This document shows positions 1 through 11,114 of a stretch of 64,000 nucleotides of DNA, piece by piece (position 1 is the first letter of the stretch; each line of letters begins with the position of its first letter). The stretch spans positions 44,722,417 to 44,786,416 of the forward strand of contig OY754329.1 in NCBI GenBank assembly GCA_963573305.1, read 5' to 3'. Made by a program: the position numbers and the translations under genes. The notes below the pieces were generated by a model, which worked only from the letters and a program-made list of their open reading frames with translations, made no database searches and was not told the DNA's origin. This DNA comes from Pyrrhosoma nymphula (lineage: Eukaryota > Arthropoda > Insecta > Odonata > Coenagrionidae).

Positions 1-89
1 ATAATATAATAATAAAACGTCTTTATTGGGCGAGATTGGGACTAGAAAGTCCCATCTTCCATCTAATAGAGAGTAAAGAAAACGTCCAG

Positions 90-230
90 GGGAAGGCGCA
101 TCACTATGTTCAAGGGAAATTTAAAAGGAAGGAAGGTGTAGGGGAAATGTTGGACGACCTGGAATGGAAAACACTTGAGAGTAAAACGGAGGCAAGCCTC
201 TTGCATAGTAAACAATATAAAAGCCCTACA
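90..230 (+). mobile_element. possible non-LTR retrotransposon (LINE) fragment, end of RT region
   Basis: A short open stretch reads like the region just after the reverse transcriptase domain of Jockey/CR1-type LINEs, where a 'MLxxLxWxxLExRRxxARL' pattern is usual. Here the frame gives EMLDDLEWKTLESKTEASLL (about 147-206). Only about 20 residues support the match and the surrounding frame is lysine-rich and unlike RT. The frame opens at a TTG, so no start codon supports a gene. It would be a badly decayed 5'- and 3'-truncated copy, of a different family from the LINE at 49.1 kb, which reads MLNELGWEPLETRKLRARLR at the same place. The match is an inference from memory of the family pattern. 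Confidence 0.3.
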
Positions 231-359
231 GCGAAAAAACAGCTTGCCGCGAAGTTTGGGAAAGGTTGGGAAGGGCGAATTTCTTTGGAAAAAACAATCT
301 GTAAGAGAAAATTAAACTTAGACGACAAAGGACAGGCACAAATAAATGTGAATTCTTGA

Positions 360-2110
360 TGTAAGGCAAAAAGAAGCGAAAAAACCTACCCGAAGAACTG
401 TTCATTCTGTCCCAAAAAATGCCCAAATCTTAAAGAATAAATGTAAGATATATTTTTGAAGGAGACCTTTTTGCATTTTGTAAATGACCAGACCTGCATA
501 TTTTTGTTATTCGCCTTAACAGTTACTTTCTACCTGGTCGTTTTCCATCAGCAATGTACTTTAAATTAGTACGTAAATAAATATTGAATCAGCCTCCGGC
601 ACGTAAAATTCCCCTCTTATCTTCTAACAAAGAATCTAATAGCACAGGAAAGGGTTACAACGAGGTAGGAGTAGAATATGCAAGGTGAAAGGACGAAGGA
701 AGATTAAAGGGGTGTGGAAAAGAAGGTGGGGCCCATGTGTGGGCGTGATGCTGGCTGGGGGGACGAAAGGGTGAAAAAGTACCCGTGTGTCTGTGTGGTG
801 GTGGCGAGGGGAAGAGAAATCGGGGGTTGGCAACGGCAAAAGGGTGGGCATTGGTGAAAAATGGTGTGGAGTGGTCGAGAGGGAGGCTCGCGCAGCAAGG
901 GAGATGGATTTTTCCGGGATACATCGGTGTTGGGGTGGGGGGGAGGGGGAGCTCAAGGTTTTTCCGAAGGAGAGTCTACAGAAGAGGGGAGGAGAGAACG
1001 CGGGCCCCATTTAATCGCTTTACTTAATTGGAATCGGTAGTAAAAATTTCAAATGCGATCGACTGAGTCTCAGTCCTCCACCCCATCCTTAATCCAGCCT
1101 TTCGCCACGCCTTTATTATCCTTTCCCAAACCCTCCCCTCCATTTCACATCCCCTCGGCCCTCTCACTCCCAGCAGTCGAACCGTAGCCGAGACCGCCCC
1201 AAGAAATGTGGTTTTAATAACCCCACTTCATCCTTTTCGCAGATGAATCCCCTCTCTGCCGGAAAAAGAATTATCTACCCTTTCAACCAGCCGTGGGGAA
1301 GGAAGGGAAGCGGATAGGATCCCCAGCTTGGCGAATAGTCCACATTGTCATAGGGTCGTGGAAAGGGATGAGGAGGCATTAGCATGAGTTATGTTGCGTG
1401 GCAATAAATGGCGTCATCTTGTGGAAAACATCACGGTGAATTGGTAATAAGTTTCGTCAAAGATTACAGCCCGTGCGGGCAGTAAAACTTACGCCTCTTC
1501 ATTATGAGAATTTAGTTACTTCGATCCATATTCCTGCAACCTGTTCTCAAGGGATTCTTCGGAGGATACTCGGAATCATTTATGAGCTTGGTATTAAGAA
1601 TGAGAACCTTATTACTATGGGCCGTCAGCCCGTCAGGATTAGGTCTTGGTGGATATTAAATCTATTTGTAACGCCGCGTTTCACTCGTTGAGCCTATAGC
1701 CTTAATCTACTTACATTCGTTCTGAAGTTGGAGATACTTTTTATCAACTTTCACTCTACCTTATAAACTTATCTTGAACCTCCTTTTTCAGTGGTTGCAT
1801 TTGTATTGTCCTGAAAAAATAATATCGCTAGGATTCTGATGAATTAAACCAAAGGGATTAAAATAATTTAGCAATGGAAGGGTATGAATTTACTCTTTCG
1901 GTGCGGTTCTAATAGATCTCGATTTTATAAACAACATGCTTCGACTCGAATCATTATTGACCTCAGCCGTTCTTCATACAACCTCTTCATCCGATGTTTT
2001 GGCACATTCAGATTTATCTAGATTATATGGACAAATTTAAATTAACATAAACATCGAATCTGAAACTAAATATTTGGACTTATCCTAATATATAACGATT
2101 ATATTGTAAA
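360..2110. other. unassigned DNA with a purine-rich block and a short CT-rich block
   Basis: No gene is recognised. Positions 665-1010 are strongly purine-rich and G-rich on the plus strand, including a run of G around 940-950. The open frames there on both strands are compositional. Positions 1075-1175 are the opposite, rich in CCT/CCC. The rest is ordinary mixed sequence. Confidence 0.5.
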
Positions 2111-2116
2111 ACCTCT

Positions 2117-2327
2117 GTTAATAACCTCCCCAAATTATATTTCTCTCGCTAAACTATTAGCACTCACCGATTCATATGCACTCGTAAAATAGTTAATCTT
2201 TCGGCATCTGCAAAACATCAACCTACTTTGTAGCGAAGTTACTGTTACCTTCCTCCCAATATTACCTTTCCCTCGCTAAAATACTAGCACTCGCCGATGC
2301 ATAGCCACTCGTACAATTAATCATACT
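2117..2327. repeat. local tandem duplication, two ~100-bp units, ~127-bp period
   Basis: The stretch beginning at 2117 (gttaataacctccccaaatt, then tctcgctaaactattagcac) recurs in altered form from 2244 (gttaccttcctcccaatatt, then cctcgctaaaatactagcac). Both units continue through a CACTCGTA and TTAATC segment. The copies differ at roughly one base in five, so the duplication is old. No coding potential is seen. Confidence 0.6.
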
Positions 2328-2940
2328 TCTAATTGCTATACTTGTTTGAAAACTTGTGTAATTAAATTTCATTCATGAGCATGCAATTCTTTAATATCAA
2401 GAGCGATAAGTTTGTAGGCTCAATCTGCAAACTCAAGCCATATGTCACACTCAACTATGCATATCAAAAAGAGCACCAAAGAATATGCGTCGACGGTATT
2501 AATCTGCATGATGAGTATTTTGTTTCAACCGCGGATGTAGGTGCTCGGAAGGTGGGAAGTATGCCGAGCTTCACGTTAGAAGTCAAATTGCTTAGATCTC
2601 AGGTGAATATAATTTTTCAAGTTTAAAAGCACACGTTCCCAGTCTTTACGGGTGCAAAGTAGCTTTGGTGTCGACATCAGCCTGCTTCCGATGAAAGGCA
2701 AACTTAGGCGACAGAGTAAGAACACCGCTTGATATCTGATGACGTGTTTGGATTATTCTTTCCACTTGTAAGCTTTGCCGCGCGAAATGATTTTGTATGA
2801 GACAGATCAAGTCATGAACAGTTCGAAAAAGGAATGAAAGACAGCAGAAATAATTACTCCCGACATCGTATTTACCATGTGGTTCCTACACTTAATTTCT
2901 GCGCATTCGTTTTAGAAGAACGAATGTCTGAAAACCATAA
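2328..2940. other. unassigned DNA
   Basis: An 83-codon frame (2375-2626) exists but matches no family I recognise and has no start, splice or codon-bias support. Nothing else is seen. Confidence 0.4.
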
Positions 2941-3560
2941 CCCGGTATTACATATATGGTCAACGCTAATCGAAGATTACATAGCCTTCCCATTTACTTG
3001 ATCTTAACCGAGGGCACAGGTTTAGTAGTGTACTCAGACTGTCGGTTAGTTGACATGAGTATTAACTTTGGTTTTCATACCGATAAAATATTTATTTAGA
3101 GACTGTTAAACCGTGCCTTAGTAAAACTATAGTAAGCTTGTCTCCTATTGGGTGATTTCAGTTCAACTTTTATTCCTTAGAATTCCACTCTAAAAGGTTT
3201 TACAATCACTAATATGATGTGAGATTAAAACGATAACCGAAGTATGTCTCTCTCTTTAAATGTTCGATGCCATTCCGCTATCCTATCGATTTGAATAAAT
3301 CGGTCAACAAACGAATAAGTGGGAAACATTATTTTGAACATAATGCATGTCATTATATGACCAGATTATTTTTCCATTGAAGATTTCGAGTTCTTAATGG
3401 TGCATTCTAAACATCAGCGATCATCTGAAATTTGCTTTGAAACAATAGCTGTTTGAAAATGAAAAAAACTGTAGTTATATTTTTTTAATTTAGCGTGTTT
3501 TCATGAAAACTAGAATATTTTTTATGCTTTAATATTCTATTAACTGATATATTACTTTTG
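2941..3560 (+). repeat. dispersed repeat family 'D', copy 1
   Basis: This stretch aligns by eye with 12045-12600. Shared blocks, in the same order, are a GTTAGTTGACATGAG-type segment (about 3044), 'ttttcataccgataaaatat' (about 3072), 'gatgtgagattaaaacgata' (about 3215) and 'ttatttttccattgaag' (about 3366). Shorter pieces of the same family occur at 18440-18560 and, inverted, at 39262-39335. No open reading frame is kept between copies. It is probably a non-autonomous transposon or a LINE untranslated region. Ends and target duplications were not found. Confidence 0.6.
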
Positions 3561-5801
3561 ATTGTGTGGTTTTTTAGCTACCAAAAGCATCTTGGAGTAC
3601 AAGACGTATTAGAGTAAAATGTGCCTATAAGAGCTAATACTTTGTAATAAGAGGAGGTAATCAACAGTCGTTCGCCTCTGCAGACACTTAATCTTAGTGA
3701 GGTAATTATTTCTTTTAATATTGCAACGCTCGAAATCCATGGTTCGTGTGTGGATTAGTATCACATTTGTGAATAGAGATTATTTATTACCGAAAATGCA
3801 AAAATAGTAGGTATTGTTTACAATGCTAAGAGATGCATGTCTCCAAAATCTTTAGCAAGCGGCGAGGTAGAGTTTATAGCACTCCATATTTATTTTCAAC
3901 CTTAAAAACTCATAACTGAAGTTTAGTGTATAGTATGTTTCTGCTTCCTTTCTTAACTCCAACAAAAAGCCGACTTACCTCGGTGACAGTGGAAAAGTGA
4001 GAAAAGGTTGATTTTATCATCAAAACCGTTCATTTATTTTGCGTGGGACTCGTCCGTTTTCCAAGAACTCCCCTTCATACATTTTTATCTCTCCAGCTAC
4101 CGTAGAAAATTTTCGGGTGGCAAAAAAATGTTCATTTATGGCTCTCTCCAGTTGGGGTAAGCGTTCAACCCTCTCGGACGTAGGACTTGCGCTAGATGTT
4201 TCTTTTCCAGAAAGTCTGACTTCCTGACCATTTTTCGTACGCCCAGAATATCATTTCAAAGTTTGGAAGTTGCGGGCTTTAACACTCTCCGGCGATAAAC
4301 TACGAACTATCGGAAAATTTTAAGCCACGAAAAACCCGTATTTTTGCGAAAGTAACGTACCTCCATGCAGTTCTCGATCAGAACTAGAAAGCCCACGCCT
4401 GGACGTAAGATCAAAAAGCTAGTTTTCTGAACTCGTGTAGGAAAGAAGCCTTAATGAAGAAAAGCATGATCTCAAATACTGGCAATCATTTGCATTTAGG
4501 GCTATCCTACGATACTTTTTTCCTCACAGAATGAGGCAAGATTATCCTCTTCTCCGCTCTTCTTGTTGGTTCTGGCGTATGCCTCATTAATTTGTTTGCT
4601 CCACATTTTTTGGGTTAATAACACTGGCAAAGAACTTGAATCCATTGCCTCTTTCGTAATAAAAACCCTCCTGTCCCTACCCACTCCGTGCTGGGACAAA
4701 TTTGAACGCTCGGCCAGACCCAGTTTACCCAAGGCAACGGGAGTCGGAAGTGGAGGTAAATTAGGCTGGTTTTGCATTTAATTAAATTTTCCGGCAATCA
4801 TGCACGGTTTACATTTTGAATCCAGCCTTTGAGGGACTGCTCCACTGAGGTAGCGACGGCGACGGTTGGGTCATTGCGATTCATATCCACGCGAGGTTAA
4901 TATAGCTGGCCAGTTTTTATCATCCCCATCCCTCCTTAAGTGGTTGGATCGTAAAATTAAAAATAAGTCGTTTTTTACATTTTTGTTTTGAGGGTAAAAA
5001 AAGTTGTTAGCCATGATTTAACGTAAGCAGAACTTTACTTTTCCGTAGTACTTTTTTCTTTTAAACGTATACATTATCCAGCTCAAGGCGCGGAACCACT
5101 GGATATTTTTATATCGTCATAATATGTCATTTTGGTGTAAATCTAACCGAAAGCCACTATTGCACGGTCTAAATGGCTTCATATGTCACGAGGTAAACAT
5201 TTGGGCGATTTAAACTTAGGTTAAAATAGGATGTAAATATAATGCTAAATAGCAGCGAACGATAATGATGAAAGTATTTCGATTTGCTGATAGTATATCA
5301 GAGTAAATTACTTGTTGCCGAATTCCAGGTTTATAATGTATTGCATGCAGCAATGATCTATTACAATGAACTCCTTAGCGATCTACTTTCTCGGAGCGGT
5401 CTTGGACTTACGTTTTTATTATAATGTAGAAACGCTTCTATCGTTTTTTTCATTACATTTGATTTATGAAATTGATAAAATTTAATCAAGTTTAATAGTT
5501 TAAATTTGTCATGCTACGCAGTATTCAAGACCGGCTGGTTATTAAAAAAAATAAATATGCGGTCATTGAACTCCAGAGTAAGTACATTTTAAGAGTCTTC
5601 ATTTTTTAAGGTTTGGAACTCACGCAAGACTCAGAGGGCGCAAGTGTGAATGGTCGGTGATGATTCAGATTTTCTTGACTGCATACATCAAAAGGAGGAA
5701 ACTATATTTCCGAATTAATTTGCTAAGGCTCTTTCACACAGTGATAATGTGTAATCTTTTTCATGGGTTATTGCGCAAGAATTCACTGTGCAAAGCGATT
5801 G
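3561..5801. other. unassigned AT-rich DNA
   Basis: No gene, tRNA or recognisable transposon is seen. Short frames at 4039-4227 and 4502-4797 occur on both strands over the same bases and look like chance. No clear repeat links to the rest of the window. Confidence 0.4.
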
Positions 5802-5875
5802 TTTCAAGCAAGAGGTTTGCAGATGTTTGTTTGAAGCAAGAGGTTTGTAGATGTATGTTTGAAGCGAGCTTGTAT
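5802..5875 (+). repeat. 28-bp tandem repeat, about 2.6 copies
   Basis: Units begin at 5802 (tttcaagcaagaggtttgca), 5830 (tttgaagcaagaggtttgta) and 5858 (tttgaagcgagcttgtatg, partial). Units 1 and 2 differ at only a few positions. The repeat lies inside a 123-codon open frame (5657-6028) that is otherwise unrecognised. Because 28 is not a multiple of three, the repeat changes frame between units, which argues against a coding role. Confidence 0.8.
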
Positions 5876-6570
5876 GTACTATGGCGCGGTTTCATAGATG
5901 AGGGCACGGAAAATAGCCTCTTTGTAATTCCATGCAAACGTGTATGCTATATCCTTGATTTTCTTTCTCTGAATGGCGAAAAAGGGACGGCCAAATACAC
6001 TTTAACATGCCTATCATACTTTCTGTAATATCTTTGGTGGTAGAGTTGAGTTGTTCAAGTTGTAAACGACTTGAAAGTAGAGGCGAGTCTGTCAACTGGC
6101 CCCAATTTCTGCGATGAAGTTGCACTAATATTTGCACGCTCGCGTTCATAGCATACAGTGCCAGTGATGACATTAATTCTCACAGCATATCACGTCACTC
6201 TTCATTTTGCAATTTGGTGCTGCTTTGAGTTTCAAAGTATCAATCATCGTGTAAAGTGGCCTTTGAACGCCTACCATAGTTTTAGCATATAGTAACAATG
6301 GTAATAAAAAGTTTTGATCCGCTTAAACCAGGAAAAAGTTTAAATATTTACTACTTTCTTCTTTTTTAATGTGTATGTGAAGTATTTCCACCGCGTTACG
6401 CGTAAGCTCTACCCTATAAAAAGTTGTAATCTCGCTCAAGAAGTCGCGAGGCATCCAATTCATCCAATTGTCGAATGAGTCCCTTCCTCTCGTTTGCCGC
6501 GGGAGGTGCTGGAAAGAACCCTTGCAATCCGCCAAATTACAAGGTAGAGAGGTGAGAATAGGAAAGTGTG
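5876..6570. other. unassigned DNA
   Basis: No recognisable gene or repeat. Overlapping frames on both strands match no known family. Confidence 0.4.
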
Positions 6571-6574
6571 CCCA

Positions 6575-7215
6575 TGCCAAAGGAATAGGTGGGGGTAGGG
6601 TGTGTTGAGGGGGGGGGGGCGAAGCTCGTTTATACCAGTTTGGGGGAACAGAGGGAGGAGGGGGAGTGGGAGACACGAATGCGGTATCTCACTCGCTCAC
6701 TCGCTCAACGCACACCACTCCCGTCCTCCATGTCCCTTCTTAAAACTCCCCGCTCACGGTATCCACTTGGTCGTGTTCAGCCCCTCTCCTCACCTCCCCC
6801 CCACTCCACCAACAACCCCTCTTTGGGACCATTTCGTCTTTCTTCCCGTATCCCTCTCTCTCTCTCTCTTGCTCACTATACCTTTCTCCCTCTCCCTCTA
6901 TCTCTCTCTGCCTTTCTTTCCTCCATCTCTAACAATCCTCTCCAAACTCTCTCCCTCTTCCTCCCCCTTCTTCTTACTCTCCTCTCACCTCCCCTACACA
7001 CGCCCTCCCCCTTTATATAGTCCTCTCGTCTACTTTTGCGGCACGGCATAATGCGCTGCGAAAACATTCGCCCGGGAGATGGCGTGAAAATACGAGCGAA
7101 CTTTCCTCCCCTTCCATCTTTTCGCCTCTCTCCCTCTCTCTCCCTCTTTAGTCTTCTCGGTTCCTTCCCCTGTTCCTCTCCTGCTTGCTCCGTGTTCCTT
7201 CTTCTTTCTCCCAGT
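6575..7215. repeat. purine-rich to pyrimidine-rich switch block
   Basis: Positions 6575-6680 are purine-rich, including a G run at about 6611-6620. From about 6700 the same strand becomes a CT-rich block with CTCTCTCT microsatellite pieces (about 6858-6870), carrying on with short breaks to about 7210. Overlapping frames of 143 and 149 codons on the plus strand and shorter ones on the minus strand are S/P/L-rich or R/E/G-rich translations of this composition and are not called as genes. Confidence 0.75.
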
Positions 7216-7636
7216 CCCTCTGCGACTCAGGGTGGCCAACTCTCCTTAATTCACTCTGGAGACTCGGAATTGGGAGCATTTATTATTTTTTTAAAATAAT
7301 TTGTACGCGGACTATGCTCTCTTAAATGTACAGGATGTGAAATCGATGAGAAAACAACTTTTTGTTCAATAAAAATATTTATTCTTCAAAGTTACGCGGG
7401 ATTTGTGGCGTGGAAACATTACGTCATCGGGAACTTGGAGGATGATATCACAGAGCGGTATCGCTACTGGTAATCCGACGTTTTCACATGTGAAGATCAG
7501 CTGTTTTTTTTCGTGATTTAGCGAAAAATATTTCTTTTTAATTGTATGATAGGAGACAGTGAACAAGTTTTATTTGATTTTCTCCATAAAAACACATGTA
7601 CATCAAAGAAAAGATGCCTTGCGGTGGTGACGACTA
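7216..7636. other. unassigned DNA
   Basis: A 66-codon minus-strand frame (7366-7566) is not recognised. Nothing else is seen. Confidence 0.4.
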
Positions 7637-7815
7637 AACCCTCATATGCCGTTTTGGATCAAGACAGACATTCAAATTTTTATGCACTTTTGTAAGAAAC
7701 TTGTTATATAACCTCGGTTGACATATGCACATATCTATTTTGAATTCGAGTTGATTATATTGGAGAAATTTGCTGCCGTGTACACTACGTAAATATAAGA
7801 AATTAATATTACGCA
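7637..7815 (+). repeat. dispersed repeat 'P', copy 1
   Basis: This matches 38770-38945 in the same orientation. Shared pieces in order are CATATGCCGTTTTGGAT against CATATGCCGCTTTGGAT, a TATGCACTTTTG segment, and GTGTACACTAC followed by a GAAATTAA/GAAATAAC stretch. The start, CCCTCATATGCCG, resembles piggyBac-type ends, which open with CCC next to TTAA, but no TTAA duplication was found. A 70-codon minus-strand frame covers it and is not kept in the other copy. Confidence 0.55.
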
Positions 7816-7953
7816 AATATAAATTTCTGTCAAAGAAATCATTCAATGTTCAATTATTCAAACTTAGATCTCTAGGCAGAATTTATTCAATCGTAATTAA
7901 GCTGTTTATCATCACTGTTCATCTATCATGAATACACATTACACGGTGAAATG

Positions 7954-8003
7954 AATTTCCCGGAATTTCCTACTCCTATAGGAGTAGAACATTCCGGGAG
8001 ATT
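7954..8003. repeat. 50-bp near-perfect palindrome (hairpin or cruciform former)
   Basis: The centre lies between 7978 and 7979. The inner 18 bp (7970-7987, CTACTCCTATAGGAGTAG) is a perfect palindrome with no loop. Pairing continues outwards to 7954/8003 with two mismatches (7969/7988 and 7967/7990) and one G-T pair (7957/8000). The left arm contains TTCCCGGAA (7957-7965), which fits the TTCNNNGAA form of a STAT-type site, although one such motif is expected by chance. The absence of a loop argues against a microRNA precursor. Confidence 0.85.
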
Positions 8004-8140
8004 AATTAAAATAGACTAATGTAAAAGCGTAATTGTAGTATAAAAGTTGTAGTTGGCAATCCTACTTCGACCCCATTTCCACCCCTCCTTATTCTCGTCT
8101 CTTCACTCCCCTACCTCCCATTTGTACAGACACGAGGACC

Positions 8141-8420
8141 GGGTTGGTTTGGTGGCTAGAGTCTTCCCATCCCGTGGTCCCGGGGTTCGAATCTCATCGG
8201 TGGCGGAGTTTTTTCAGTAGAATTCCGGTTATTACTAGAGTGCCATTTGGATGGCACTTCAAATGTAGTAGACACAATGAACCCCTTGGCGCCTTTTGTC
8301 CACACATCGACGCTGGGCTTCTCTCATCCCTTACGTCATTACCCTAATAATACTTCTCTTACCCACCCGTTTGCCCTTAATGGAGTAATTGACCTCATCT
8401 GTCGGTCACCTCCCCTTACA
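8141..8420 (+). mobile_element. tRNA-derived SINE, family S, near full length
   Basis: The head carries pol III promoter-like boxes: GTGGCTAGAGT (8152-8162) as box A and GGTTCGAATC (8184-8193) as box B, about 25 bp apart. The body follows: ATGGCACTTCAAATGTAG, a CCCCTTGGCGCC segment, a CGACGCTGGGCTTCTCTC segment and a 3' end with CTCATCTGTCGGTCACCTCC. The same order of blocks appears in six other places here: 22618-22893 (-), 24399-24600 (+), 24765-24915 (+, body only), 28088-28396 (-), 36156-36375 (+) and 53907-54237 (-). The 67-codon and 61-codon frames across it are not genes. Confidence 0.85.
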
Positions 8421-8710
8421 ACCAGGCATTAAATTTTAGCATTTAGTCACCGAGAACATTGTGTCAATACAAAAAAAAGAGTGAGCAATAATCCATTGTT
8501 CCCCAGCTTGTATATACAGGTTGGAAATGCAGTGTTTTCGTTTTTTCTTATTTCCATTGGCCTAATTAAGGGTATATTTTAGCAAAAAAAATAAGTGATC
8601 ATTACAATTGATTTACATAATGTTGCGTACACGCAACGCTGGGAAAATTCAGATAAATGATAATATCCATAGTTTTTTTTCACTTATATTAGATCTTTTA
8701 TTTTTTACTG
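8421..8710. other. AT-rich flank of the piggyBac pseudogene
   Basis: This holds a small palindromic motif, ATGTTGCGTACACGCAAC (8620-8637). A relative, AATGTTGCGTCAACGCATCA, is at about 11686-11705 on the far side of the transposase. The two could be sub-terminal sequences of the piggyBac element, but I could not identify TTAA-flanked termini. Confidence 0.35.
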
Positions 8711-10440
8711 TCACTTCTGATGAAATGTATGAAAACATTCTGTGTGAAGATAAAAATTGCACTTTACACACGTATACATTGTCTGAGATTTATCACACTC
8801 CACATCTTCTTCGTGAGTTTTCAGTATTCCTTTGGATGAAATACCCTATTCTGTCCTGACGAATGCACTGAGGTATGTCCTTTCTCTTTGGGCGTCCCGC
8901 ATGTGCACAACGACTTTGATGCTCTATATCATTAGTCTTCGTATTAAAAACTACTTCTTGTTTTAGGAGAAATTCTTACGATTTCAGACCGGAAGTCTAT
9001 AGAATGGAGGAAGACCATAGTTATAACTGAGGAATAATTTCGCCCGTTGCCAGGGTGTAAAATCGCCAGGCATTTACCATTGCACTATCGAGTCCATTTA
9101 TGAATAGAGGCCACCACCATTTTTTACCCCTAATCTGGATTCGAAACAATACAATAGAATCATTGTGTAAATCTACCCCTCCCATTCCTTGATTGTCGTA
9201 ATGAATGACATTTATTTGTGGAATCAGTTCGTCCTTTTTCAGTCTTCGGTTATACCTTTTCGCTCTTAGTACAGGTTCAATATTCCCAAAATTTGATGCG
9301 ACAGTTCCGACGGAATTGTCATGCCATCGAACGAGGAAAATATGTTTTGACTTGTCGAACGAATAGTCAAAATCCCCCTTCGAATTCTTAGCTAACTCCC
9401 TGGAAGACATGAGTTGGCAGTTTTTTGTTCGATCTTCTCTTACTGTCCCCGTCGCATAATAGCCTTTGTCACTTAGGGTTTCTAATAAACTGTAACTGGT
9501 GAATAAATTATCAAAATACACTATGATTTTTTGGGGAATTACAAAAATTCAATAAATTTAGAACAACCCTTTCTCCTAGCCCTAAAGATTTATTACTTCC
9601 TGGTTCAGCCCCTCCATATGGAAAAAACTGATAGAGATATTCTTTTGATGATGCCAGGCACCACAGTTAAAAACCAAATCTAATCGGTTTCCCTCGGATA
9701 AACATTTTAGCCGAATGCCGCCCAAAATACGGAACCATTTGCTCATCAATGGACAACTTGTCCGAAAATATCTCAAATTGAATGAAACGTTCGTTCAGTC
9801 CATTGAAAAAAGGCTTGACTTTCTAAAATTTGCCATTTTTGTCTAGCTGAGAATTATCTGAGAGATGTAGATATTTTTTAATTTCATCAAATCTATTCCG
9901 AGTCGTACAACTTAGTGCGCGGTAACGTATGGTACTCCGACAGTATTAGGATCCCAATGAATGTTTTTAAATCATCCATACTCAATATTTAAAATATGAT
10001 CATTGTTGTACTTAGCGTACTTATTCGAATAATTCAAAACTAATTCAAGCAATTCTTCACTGAGAAATAAGTTAAAGATCTCAATTGGTGAAAGACATTT
10101 ATATTGAGCACAAAGTACTTCTATTGTTTTTCTCACTGAAATAGGGGGTTATAACTGAAGTAGCCTCTATTTTTTCCCATTTAGGTGAAACCGTATACTT
10201 CTTGCATCTTTTCTCCGGGTGGGCGCTTACACTGGATGAATTATTTTGAGACGTTACGGGGATATACTCTGACTTGCCTTGTAACGCGTTTGATTGTATC
10301 TCAAAAGTCCCTGAAATGTCCGAGTGCAGTAAAATACCGCCATCATTTATGACTGTCTCCCCATCACCAATCTTTTCCTCATCGGTAAGTTCACTAACTT
10401 TCTAAGGCAATATCACCGCATCGACTCATCCATCAAATCA
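8711..10440 (-). pseudogene. piggyBac-type transposase pseudogene, nearly full length, broken
   Basis: This is a decayed DDE transposase of the piggyBac superfamily, which moves DNA elements by cut-and-paste at TTAA sites. Reading right to left, an acidic N-terminal part (about 10440-10150, with a KWEKIE-type motif) leads to the 'PIEIFNLF..ELLELV' and 'MDDLKTFIGILILSEYHTLP' segments (about 10070-9915). The first catalytic Asp lies in 'SIDEQMVPYFG' (about 9740), the second in 'YFDNLFTSY' (about 9520) and the third in 'NQGMGGVDLH' (about 9180). The C-terminal Cys-rich zinc-binding tail (MYTCVKC..YLHTECFHTFH) ends at a TGA at 8711-8713. Lesions seen: a frameshift before MDDLKTF (about 9976), loss of some 15 codons at about 9908, an in-frame TAA in place of a Lys/Glu codon (about 9670), a one-base loss in an A run (about 9530), and further shifts around 8810 and between 8870 and 9020. 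It cannot make protein. Confidence 0.9.
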
Positions 10441-11114
10441 TCTATCTCTGAAATATGTACTAAAGAAGCAAGCCACATAGTAGTTCCAAAGTTTAGAATA
10501 CATTGTACTCTAACTTGCTCGTTTTATAACATTCTACATTTACCTGCTAAATGCGCCTTCCAAAACATACTTCTATGGCGAAGAATTATAAAGTATAAAT
10601 GCCTCACTTTTCCTCAGGATAAAATTGCCAGATAAGAAATTTCGCAATAAGTTGAGCACCAAATATTGATGTATTTTTCAACAAATTGCTAGAAACAGAT
10701 CAATAAAAAGAAATTTCAGGGGACTGTTAAAATGATTTGCACCCTATTAAAGCTAAATTATAAGCATATCATCATCTACGCGCGTAAAGGAAGAGCAAGC
10801 ACGGGAGCAACACCATGCAGCAACTAGAGGCACACACCACCATCTGATATAGCCTCGCTTCACCTGATATATTTCTCAACTTGAAATTCATGAAATGTTT
10901 CTCTCGTTTTTAAAAATGGAAACATCAAATGCTGAGCTCAATTTCTACAAGTAACACTTCCACTCCAACATCATTAGAACGACCCCGCCGGTTGTCCATG
11001 GGGGCGCAACAATTTGAAAATTTCTACTAATTTTATGTAGCCAAGTGTTGCACCTGAAAATTCGTACAGATATTCCTCATGGAATCCGTGATTCCATTAA
11101 TTTGTAACCTCGGT
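10441..11114. other. unassigned AT-rich DNA upstream of the piggyBac pseudogene
   Basis: This may include the 5' non-coding part and terminal region of the piggyBac element. No TTAA-bounded inverted repeat could be matched with the left flank. No gene is seen. Confidence 0.35.

Noticed and set aside
5657..6028. 123-codon plus frame
   Set aside because: Contains a 28-bp tandem repeat that changes frame from unit to unit. No family match.
7957..7965. TTCCCGGAA as a functional STAT site
   Set aside because: A single 9-bp match without neighbours or a nearby promoter is expected by chance. It is kept only as part of the palindrome.
8184..8193. tRNA gene at the SINE head
   Set aside because: Boxes A and B are present but acceptor and anticodon stems do not form, and the same body follows in several other copies, so it is a SINE.
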